From Candidatus Dadabacteria bacterium (GTDB lineage Bacteria > Desulfobacterota_D > UBA1144 > Nemesobacterales > Nemesobacteraceae): a DNA stretch of 29,718 nt. The stretch is from contig JAPOSJ010000126.1 in NCBI GenBank assembly GCA_026709745.1, forward strand, positions 1-29,718, in the 5' to 3' direction. Under the pieces are notes generated by a model. That model did not search any database and was not told where the DNA came from. It saw nothing but the letters and a program-made list of their open reading frames with translations. Positions 23,531 through 29,718 of the stretch are shown here, piece after piece. Each line of letters starts with the position of its first letter. The stretch's first letter is position 1. Position numbers and translations under genes: made by a program.

Positions 23531-24258
23531 GCAGAAAGAAGATTTTCCAGTTTGAACGCTCGGACTTGGTCGTCTACACCTTTTAACGTGTCTGTTCCTG
23601 CAACGCGCGAGACAGGCATACTTTCCTCGCGACGCTTGAAAATAACATATCGGGCCAAGCTGTTTCCCAAGAACTGAATTCCAACAAGGTTACCTTCTTC
23701 GTCATCCCAGACAACACGAAGATCTCCATTGTCCATCAGAAACAGGCTCCCCCTCTTAATAAATGGTACCAATCTGATAAACATCCAGAAGTCGTGCTTG
23801 GAGTTTTCATTAAAATCCACACTTTCTATGATTGCTTCTTCTCGAAGAAATTCAATCCGGGAAGCATAGGAATAAATAGCTTCCAAGGTTGCTTTAGCTC
23901 TTGCATTTTTTTCCCAAAAAATCAAACTCCCAAAATCAACTGGAGGCACCATAAGGTTCGTGCTGGGCTCCAAACTAAACCCATATACTCCAAGGGGGTC
24001 ATACCATTCCGCTGTCGGAGATACGCTGTAGTGAGTATCTATTTCTTTAGTTATTTCTCTCGACGGATTGAGAGCATTTATATATCGACCAGCTAGGGAA
24101 TGCATATTTGAACTGGCAAACTTCAAATGGGGAATTCCGATTGACCTTTCCTTTTCTCTATCATGTCCAAAAAAAGACAAAAAATCCATCTCATTTAAGG
24201 TTTCCCCTAGATAACCGGGATCAAACCTTATCATGTCTGTTTGCATGGATAAACTCAT
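23527..24258 (-). CDS. Unknown protein, middle gene of the TIGR04255 operon
   Basis: About 243 residues from the ATG at 24258, whose ATGA overlaps the stop of the TIGR04255 gene; a longer frame from 24324 would overlap that gene by 70 nt and is less likely. No signal peptide or membrane helix. Recognisable blocks include FDPGYLGETLNEMDFLSFFG, an FWMFIRLVPFIKRGSLFLMDNGDLRVVWDD beta-rich segment, and ISFLGNSLARYVIFKRR-type strands, ending VRAFKLENLL. The beta-rich stretch GDLRVVWDDEEGNLVGIQFLG resembles a small barrel. Function unknown; context suggests a subunit of a three-protein complex. Confidence 0.7.
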   Translation of the reverse strand: MSLSMQTDMIRFDPGYLGETLNEMDFLSFFGHDREKERSIGIPHLKFASSNMHSLAGRYINALNPSREITKEIDTHYSVSPTAEWYDPLGVYGFSLEPSTNLMVPPVDFGSLIFWEKNARAKATLEAIYSYASRIEFLREEAIIESVDFNENSKHDFWMFIRLVPFIKRGSLFLMDNGDLRVVWDDEEGNLVGIQFLGNSLARYVIFKRREESMPVSRVAGTDTLKGVDDQVRAFKLENLLSA

Positions 24259-25049
24259 TTGGCTTCCTCCACTGGTTTCCAGTACTGACGCTGGATTTCG
24301 GGGTTTGTAATCTCTATAAAACATTTATTGATCAACTCATGCGCATCATCAAACCATGGATCGGTTTTCAGTTTGTCTGCTTTTCCAAGGCGGCCATTCG
24401 CCTGAATCTCCACGATCAAAATGGGCTCAGGTCCACCTGACTCCGAGGGTGTAACAATAGTTCTTACTCTGACAATAAGTTGCAGGTTGGGTAACACCTT
24501 AAATATATAGCTACAATTAAAAGCGGAGGCGGAGGATGACATAATTCGTGAGACCGGCAAGAAAAACGATGGAATAACGTGCTGAGTGTCTTCAGGGCCA
24601 GACCAGTACTCACAGCATTTTATCACGTTGATATAGGTGAGTTGGCAAAGATCTATAGTCAGGTCAGAAGTATCTGTATGGTTATGAATAAATTCAGAAA
24701 AGACTGAGAAGTATTTGTCAAAAACAGGTTTTAAACCTGCGCTAAAGCGAGGGTAGTTGGTTTCACGTCTGCGCCAATTAAGCATGAAGGCATTTTTTTG
24801 AACTTGTAGCAGATTAGTTTTTTCCTTTGAAATAAACCAGTAGCGAGGCATAGGGGAAATCTCATTTTGTACATCTACAATCTGCTCAGCACCACCTATA
24901 GGAATTTGCTGTGATGACTCGGGGAAATCTTGATTTATCCGAGACCAGAAAATGCCTATATGTTCATTTCTGAGATTAGAAATCGGTGGATTAAAGTATG
25001 TCGTTATAATAAGTTCGTTTATTGGGGGATTCTGGAATTTTATTGTCAT
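24255..25049 (-). CDS. TIGR04255-family protein, first gene of a three-gene operon
   Basis: 264 residues. The family pattern is clear: FQNPPINELIITTYFNPPISNLRNEHIGIFWSRINQDFPE at the start, a W/Y-rich middle (LLQVQKNAFMLNWRRRETNYPRF), LTYINVI, and an acidic C-terminal LIVEIQANGR and WFDDAHELINKCFIEIT. The family is defined only as a domain of unknown function, seen across many phyla and often in accessory loci. The ribosome-binding region is AAGGTGG, and its stop overlaps the next ATG by ATGA. No catalytic motif is visible. Confidence 0.8.
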   Translation of the reverse strand: MTIKFQNPPINELIITTYFNPPISNLRNEHIGIFWSRINQDFPESSQQIPIGGAEQIVDVQNEISPMPRYWFISKEKTNLLQVQKNAFMLNWRRRETNYPRFSAGLKPVFDKYFSVFSEFIHNHTDTSDLTIDLCQLTYINVIKCCEYWSGPEDTQHVIPSFFLPVSRIMSSSASAFNCSYIFKVLPNLQLIVRVRTIVTPSESGGPEPILIVEIQANGRLGKADKLKTDPWFDDAHELINKCFIEITNPEIQRQYWKPVEEAK

Positions 25050-25750
25050 TGACTAACCACCTTGTCTTAGGAGAATTCTGTTCATCTGTCGCTTTCCGGC
25101 TGTAAAGCGGGGATTCTCTCCACAGTTGCTGCCTCGTTTGATATTTCTGGGCATGACAACGTCATTTAGATGATTAATTTCATATACCTGCAGTGCCTTG
25201 ACTTCCAGTGCGAAACTTGATTAAGGCTGGTTTGCTTTTTCCGTGCTCGCTCTTGGATCAAACCTCTAACTCGTATTCAATGTTGAGTTTTAAATCTTCA
25301 AAACTACAACCGGTTAAAGGTGTGTCTAAAATCCAAAGATCCAGTCTTCTGTGCCTGCTTTCTCTAATCCCGAACCACATATTTAATCTGCGGAAATCAT
25401 TCTGCTTCTATTTTATCCTTTTTATATGACGCTTTCTAACCCACTTAGTAAAGATAGGGAATATGTTAGCGGACCCATTTCATAAAACAGGAGGTCTGTC
25501 CTAGCTTGCTGTTGACTAAGCTTTTTCTTTAATTCTTTATTCTACACTACTTGAAATTTGAAGTACACTATTAACTCAGAAAGTTTGTGAAGATCTGGTC
25601 TAGAGCTATAAATATTAGACAGATACTAATTTACATAGAAACCAAAAAATTACTTGGTAATGTGAATGATTACTCTCGACAGTACAAGCTGAACATGATC
25701 CTGGGGGAATGTGCATAACCGTCCAACTTTCAAGAAGCGAGGTAAGTAAT
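25050..25750. other. Long intergenic region, no supported gene
   Basis: On the minus strand a frame of about 72 codons without stops ends at 25053, 3 nt before the TIGR04255 start codon, with an ATG at 25154 giving a basic 33-residue peptide (ENPRFTAGKRQMNRIL). It lacks a ribosome-binding site and may be spurious. The plus-strand frame 25208-25429 shows no family. The stretch 25430-25700 is AT-rich and contains TTGACT followed by TTTATT-like sequence near 25512-25545, which could serve the membrane protein gene downstream. Confidence 0.4.
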
Positions 25751-26863
25751 ATGAGACTGTTTTTACTGATTTCTTTGTGTATAGCGGTTACCCAAGCTCC
25801 TTACGCTCAAGCCTACTGGGGATCTCCGAAACAAGAGAAAAGCAAGACGACAGAGTATCTGCGCTATGCAGGAGACTCAGTACAAAAGGGCTATCAGGCT
25901 ACCAGAAAAACTGCCACCTATGGCCACGAAGCGGCCAAAAACTTGTTGGGTTATGTCTATGCTGCCAGAGATTACACACTCTACTCGAAAGAGGAGTATC
26001 TTGCCTCCGTGGTTTCCCTGCCGGTAATGTTGCCTGTTCTGTCGCAAGCAAAGTGGCTTGAACTGTTGGGAAGAATCACTGCTTCGGCCGCTACAGATTT
26101 TGATAAAGCTATGGACAGCCTGTATCTCAAAACTCACATTGGAGGCGGCAACCACAGAATGTTTGATGGCGGACATACTTTAGGCGGGGCTTGGAAAAAC
26201 ATCGACAAAATGTGTGAAGTCGCCAAGTGCTCACCCGGTGGGCAGGTAAGCGGGTATTTAAATGCGCTATGGAAAGATATGACTACGCCGAAAGGATTGC
26301 CATTTGTAACGCTTGAGAAACAAACATATGATTCTGCGGCAAATTGGATGAGCAGGACAATCCCCGGGGTTGATAAGCAATGGGTGTACGACGCTTTCTC
26401 TTACGATGTATTTGAAATCCTTTCCGCCGGAATATCCGCCGCCGCGGTTATCTATTACCTAGACAAGGATCAGGTAGAAGAGTTGTCCGAGCTTCTGGGA
26501 TCAATGGGGATAGTAAGCATTGTTTCCGCCAATCCGATTCTTGCCATGGTGCTAATTTCCGCTGTTGCTTACGCATTGGCTACCGAAGTTGAAATAAAAG
26601 GCAAAGAGGTAACCGAAGGAGCAGTGAAAAGCTCGATTATCTCCGGCGTTTTTGTCCTGCTGCCCTCAGTGTTTCTGGTTGAGCTTGCGGTGGTTGTAGG
26701 TGTCGCAATCCTGCTTAACAGGGCAATGACGGATGAGAATTACGCTTTTGTCTATGATTACATCCAGAAACAGTCCGCGGGTTTTGTGAGCTGGATTCCT
26801 GAATGTAAGGTTTTGGGCTGTTATGTGCCTGATATTAACACCCGGATTCTACGAAGACAATAG
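25751..26863 (+). CDS. Exported multi-pass membrane protein of unknown function
   Basis: About 370 residues from the ATG at 25751 (GAGG upstream); the GTG at 25709 would hide the signal peptide. After the signal peptide (1-21, ending AQA) comes a tract of KTTEYLRYAGDSVQKGYQATRKTATYG-type helix, then a distinctive GGNHRMFDGGHTLGGAW (His-Asp-Gly-rich) motif, then KDMTTPKGLPF and IPGVDKQWVYDAFSYDVFEIL. Three or four hydrophobic segments follow (ISAAAVIYYL, VSIVSANPILAMVLISAVAYAL, GVFVLLPSVFLVELAVVVGVAILL). I cannot name the family; the HRMFDGGHTLGGAW block looks like a conserved functional site. It is a single gene with a hairpin at its stop codon. Confidence 0.7.
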   Translation: MRLFLLISLCIAVTQAPYAQAYWGSPKQEKSKTTEYLRYAGDSVQKGYQATRKTATYGHEAAKNLLGYVYAARDYTLYSKEEYLASVVSLPVMLPVLSQAKWLELLGRITASAATDFDKAMDSLYLKTHIGGGNHRMFDGGHTLGGAWKNIDKMCEVAKCSPGGQVSGYLNALWKDMTTPKGLPFVTLEKQTYDSAANWMSRTIPGVDKQWVYDAFSYDVFEILSAGISAAAVIYYLDKDQVEELSELLGSMGIVSIVSANPILAMVLISAVAYALATEVEIKGKEVTEGAVKSSIISGVFVLLPSVFLVELAVVVGVAILLNRAMTDENYAFVYDYIQKQSAGFVSWIPECKVLGCYVPDINTRILRRQ

Positions 26864-26875
26864 CATATGTCTTCG
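26852..26875. terminator. Hairpin at the end of the membrane-protein gene (possible terminator)
   Basis: CGAAGACA (26852-26859) and TGTCTTCG (26868-26875) form a perfect 8-bp stem; the stop codon lies in the loop. No T run follows, so termination is uncertain. It lies between convergent genes. Confidence 0.35.
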
Positions 26876-26945
26876 CATCCAAGACTTAGATCCAAATACA
26901 AATCAATGCGAAGAGTTGGGTATATCACCCGTGTCCCCAAAAGAC

Positions 26946-29552
26946 TTATTTTTTCGCCTTCTCAACAAGCTCGGCGAGTTTCCCAAGTGCCTCAATAGGG
27001 GTCATGTTATCGGGATCAAGACCTGCCAGATCCTCGACTACAAGCTTTTCTTTCTGAAACACCTCCTCAGCCTCCTCTTCATCTTCTTCCACATTGAAAA
27101 GAAGCAGCTGGCCGCCGAGCATGGACCGGGAAAGATCGGCTTTGAACTTCTCAAGGGAAAAAAGTACCTCCCGGGCAGAATTAAGCACCTTGGCCGGAAC
27201 TCCTGCAAGCCGAGCCACCTGAATCCCGTAGCTGTGGCTTGTGGCTCCGGGGAGAAGCCTGCGCAGAAACAGTATTTCCCCTCCCTGCTCCTTTACCGCT
27301 ACGTTTGAGTTGGTGATCCCGGGCTTTACGTCTGCCAGGTTTGAGAGCTCGTGGTAGTGCGTAGCGAAAAGTGTGAGGGGTCCGAGGTCGTATAAATACT
27401 CAGATACGGCCCATGCTATACTCATACCGTCAAATGTGCTGGTTCCCCGCCCGATCTCATCCAGTATGACGAGGCTTCGGTGGGTAGCATTGTGCAGGAT
27501 GTGCGCCGTCTCAACCATCTCTACCATAAAGGTTGACTGTCCGGCGGTAAGATTGTCAGAAGCCCCGACCCTTGAGAATATCCGGTCAAATATCCCCAGT
27601 GTGGCCTCCCGGGCCGGAATGAAGCTTCCCATCTGCGCCATAAGGACTACAAGTGCGACCTGCCTTATAAGTGTCGACTTGCCGGACATGTTGGGCCCCG
27701 TGATTATCATGAAGCGCTCAGCCTCCGAATCGAGTGTGACATCATTTGGGACAAAGCCTTTCTCTGCGGCGATACTCTCGACTACCGGGTGGCGACAGTC
27801 AGAAAGCTTAAGTACCGGGCGGTCTGTAAACTCTGGTGCACAGTAGCCGTAGCGCGACGCTATCTCCCCCATGGAGCAGAAAACGTCTGTCTCGGCCACA
27901 GACAATGCCGTTGCGGATACGCGGGCTGACTCGGCGGCCGCCCGGGCCCGCACTTCTTCGAAAAGGGATGCCTCAAGCGTTACTATTTTCTCAGCAGCTG
28001 TGAGTATCTGTTCTTCGTATTCCTTGAGTTTCAGGGAAGTGAAGCGCTCGCTCCCCGCAAGCGTCTGTCTTCTTGAGTAATCTTCTGGTACAAGTGGAAG
28101 CCTTGAGTTTGTAACCTCTATGTAGTAGCCGAACACCCTGTTGTAACCGATTTTGAGGTTATTTATCCCCGTACGCTCCCTCTCGCTTGCCTCAAGCTCG
28201 GATATCCACCGCCGCCCGTCGCTCTGGATGTTGCGCAGGTGGTCAAGCTCAGGGGAGAAGCCCTCCCTTATCACTCCTCCCTCACGTGCAAGCGCTGGAG
28301 GGCTGTCAACAACTGCCCTTTTAAGGTAGTCGCTAAGGTCTTGAAAGGGGTCCATCCTCTTTTGAAGCGAAACTAGGCTCTCGGATTTAAGGTTCCCCAT
28401 GGCGTCCCGAAGCATCTTTACGTGCAGGGAGGAATCCCTTAGGGACGCAAGGTCCCCGGGTTTCGCAGAAGGAGTCTCGATTCTGCGCATGAGCCTCTCA
28501 AGGTCCCCGACGCGGCGAAGCTCTCCCATGAGTGTTTCCCTTGTAGAGTGGTTCTCAAGGAGATCTGCGACCGCGACCTGTCTTTTTTTTATCTCCCCAA
28601 CGTCAAGCAGTGGATAGCTCATCCAGCGACGGAGAAGCCTTGAGCCCATGGGGCAGCGGCACTCGTCCATAACCCCAAGCAGGGAATGTTTTTTCGATCC
28701 TTCGCTTGAGACCCGAAGCTCAAGGTTTCTTGCCGTCCACTCATCCATTTTCATGTAGGAGACGGTATCGTAGTACTTGGGGAACTCTATTCGGGGAAGA
28801 AAGTCTCTCTGGGTTTCCCGCAGGTAATCAAAAAGCGCTCCGCAGGCAAGGACGCATGCGGGAGTCTTCTCGATCTCAAGTGCCTTGAGGGTAAGTACCC
28901 CGAAGCCGTCGCGGAGGACCTCCGCACACCTCTCAAGGTCCCATTTCCACGAATCGACTTTGGTTACCAGAGTATGGGGACTACGGTCAAGCAGGGATTT
29001 AAGCCAGGGGGGATCCGTATCCCGCTTCGGAATCAATATTTCTTTCGGGTTTATGTTCGCAAGCTCGGAGAGGATGTCCTGCAGGGAGCGGAAAAATGAA
29101 GTTCGGAACTCTCCTGTTGAGATATCACAGAAAGAAAGAGCGAAACTGTCTTCTTCCACAGCGACACAGGCAAGATAATTGTTACTCCCTGATTCAAGGT
29201 TCTCTGAATCCAGAAGTGCCCCGGGAGTAAGAACCCTAACTACCTTTCTCTCAACTATTCCCTTTGTCTGACTAGCACTGCCCACCTGCTCGCATATCGC
29301 CACCTTTTTCCCGCTTCCCAGTAGCTTTGATATATGAGGCTCTGCGCTGTGGAAGGGAACTCCGCAGAGTGGTATGGGATTCTTCTTAGAGCGATCTCTT
29401 GATGTGAGGGCTATTCCGAGTATTTCCGACGCGATCTTTGCGTCATCGTAGAACATCTCGTAGAAATCCCCGAGCCTGAAAAGAAGTATAGAGTCAGGAT
29501 GCTCTTTCTTTACACTCAGGTACTGGTTCATTAAAGGAGTCTGTGAACTCAT
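26946..29552 (-). CDS. mutS: DNA mismatch repair ATPase MutS
   Basis: 868 residues, the usual length. The mismatch-binding motif GDFYEMFYDD has the Phe-x-Glu at residues 30-32. Connector, lever and clamp regions follow. The ATPase domain has Walker A TGPNMSGKSTLIRQ (about 618-632), the signature loop GQSTFMVEMVETAHIL, Walker B SLVILDEIGRGTSTFDG, and the TLFATHYHEL histidine loop. It ends with a helix-turn-helix and an acidic tail. It binds mismatches and recruits MutL. The start follows a perfect -10 box by 10 nt. No break is seen. Confidence 0.99.
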   Translation of the reverse strand: MSSQTPLMNQYLSVKKEHPDSILLFRLGDFYEMFYDDAKIASEILGIALTSRDRSKKNPIPLCGVPFHSAEPHISKLLGSGKKVAICEQVGSASQTKGIVERKVVRVLTPGALLDSENLESGSNNYLACVAVEEDSFALSFCDISTGEFRTSFFRSLQDILSELANINPKEILIPKRDTDPPWLKSLLDRSPHTLVTKVDSWKWDLERCAEVLRDGFGVLTLKALEIEKTPACVLACGALFDYLRETQRDFLPRIEFPKYYDTVSYMKMDEWTARNLELRVSSEGSKKHSLLGVMDECRCPMGSRLLRRWMSYPLLDVGEIKKRQVAVADLLENHSTRETLMGELRRVGDLERLMRRIETPSAKPGDLASLRDSSLHVKMLRDAMGNLKSESLVSLQKRMDPFQDLSDYLKRAVVDSPPALAREGGVIREGFSPELDHLRNIQSDGRRWISELEASERERTGINNLKIGYNRVFGYYIEVTNSRLPLVPEDYSRRQTLAGSERFTSLKLKEYEEQILTAAEKIVTLEASLFEEVRARAAAESARVSATALSVAETDVFCSMGEIASRYGYCAPEFTDRPVLKLSDCRHPVVESIAAEKGFVPNDVTLDSEAERFMIITGPNMSGKSTLIRQVALVVLMAQMGSFIPAREATLGIFDRIFSRVGASDNLTAGQSTFMVEMVETAHILHNATHRSLVILDEIGRGTSTFDGMSIAWAVSEYLYDLGPLTLFATHYHELSNLADVKPGITNSNVAVKEQGGEILFLRRLLPGATSHSYGIQVARLAGVPAKVLNSAREVLFSLEKFKADLSRSMLGGQLLLFNVEEDEEEAEEVFQKEKLVVEDLAGLDPDNMTPIEALGKLAELVEKAKK

Positions 29553-29562
29553 TTAATGAACT

Positions 29563-29568
29563 ATTATA
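29563..29568 (-). promoter_or_regulatory. -10 box of the mutS promoter
   Basis: TATAAT on the minus strand, ending 10 nt before the mutS ATG, with no recognisable ribosome-binding site between; the -35 (TCAGAA, 17-nt spacer) is weak. Another near-leaderless gene. Confidence 0.4.
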
Positions 29569-29616
29569 CTGAATTTAAGTGGGGTTTCTGAACTGCCGGA
29601 GGCGGATGATGAGTCA

Positions 29617-29718
29617 TCATTGATCGGGGGTTTCTTCAAGTTTTTTGAGCATTTTTCCGGACATGTTCTCAGGGTTGTTGTAAATAGCCACTGATTCTCT
29701 AAATACTGAGACTGCGGT
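29617..29718 (-). CDS. C-terminal end of a gene cut by the window edge
   Basis: The last 33 codons of a minus-strand frame ending TGA at 29617. The end reads FRESVAIYNNPENMSGKMLK and then KLEETPDQ. The sequence looks like genuine coding but the family cannot be identified from this tail. It lies upstream of mutS in the same direction; the 64-nt gap contains the mutS -10 box. Confidence 0.5.
   Translation of the reverse strand, partial: TAVSVFRESVAIYNNPENMSGKMLKKLEETPDQ

Noticed and set aside
26823..27308. Open frame of 161 codons overlapping the end of the membrane-protein gene
   Set aside because: Mostly antisense to the mutS C-terminus; no family features.
29606..29620. Palindrome ATGATGAGTCATCAT between the last gene and mutS
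   Set aside because: Perfect 7-bp arms but overlaps a stop codon, with no T run and no link to a promoter; may be chance.
1..29718. CRISPR arrays, tRNAs, rRNAs, insertion sequences
   Set aside because: No regularly spaced repeats, cloverleaf-like sequences or transposase motifs were seen on reading; a covariance search for RNA genes was not possible.

Overview
This is a roughly 30 kb chromosomal stretch from an uncultured-looking, Gram-negative-type bacterium with mid-range GC. Envelope traits support this: a Sco/PCuAC copper pair for a respiratory oxidase, bactofilin plus an M23 endopeptidase, a VKOR-type oxidoreductase, and a secreted metalloprotease with a C-terminal anchor signal. Lysine is made through LL-diaminopimelate aminotransferase (DapL). 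I cannot name the lineage from sequence alone; a marine or sponge-associated bacterium near Desulfobacterota or Dadabacteria is only a guess. No rRNA, tRNA, CRISPR array or transposase was seen.

Layout. 1-3612 is a defence/toxin-antitoxin (TA) patch: a decayed hipA kinase gene, an apparently intact RloA/RloB ATPase-Toprim pair, and a frameshifted AbiEi-type antitoxin. 3806-5568 holds two overlapping secreted-protein genes (a small exported protein and an M10-like zinc protease with a GGGC C-terminal sorting signal). 5642-6117 has no gene I can support. 6118-9607 is a second TA patch: a DUF4143 ATPase, an HTH/DUF433 antitoxin split by a frameshift with an amputated PIN-like toxin behind it, and an unknown antitoxin-like gene overlapping a PIN toxin broken by two frameshifts. 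9836-17870 is core metabolism and envelope: a GT2 glycosyltransferase, dapL, an MJ1255-type glycosyltransferase, a PAP2-like membrane protein, VKOR-thioredoxin, M23 peptidase, bactofilin, PCuAC and Sco. 18028-20288 is the groES-groEL operon with a CIRCE-like operator and its own terminator, followed by a compact unit that looks like a ~90-nt small RNA with a CCUCC anti-Shine-Dalgarno stretch.

20457-26863 is a third accessory block: a second DUF4143 ATPase with three imperfect upstream repeats; an 83-aa gene, a tiny ORF, a HepT-like toxin and an MNT-like antitoxin linked by overlaps; a three-gene operon (TIGR04255 plus two unknowns) joined by ATGA overlaps; and an unknown exported multi-pass membrane protein. 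26946-29552 is mutS, followed by the C-terminal end of one more gene cut by the window edge.

The overall picture is a conserved backbone interrupted by small defence/TA modules, at least four of which are broken at the sequence level. The most interesting items are the candidate anti-SD small RNA next to groEL, the uncharacterised ATGA-coupled TIGR04255 operon, the unknown antitoxin-like partner of the PIN toxin, and the RloB gene that appears to start at an ATT codon. Several genes have a consensus -10 box only about 10 nt before the start codon, suggesting leaderless transcripts.
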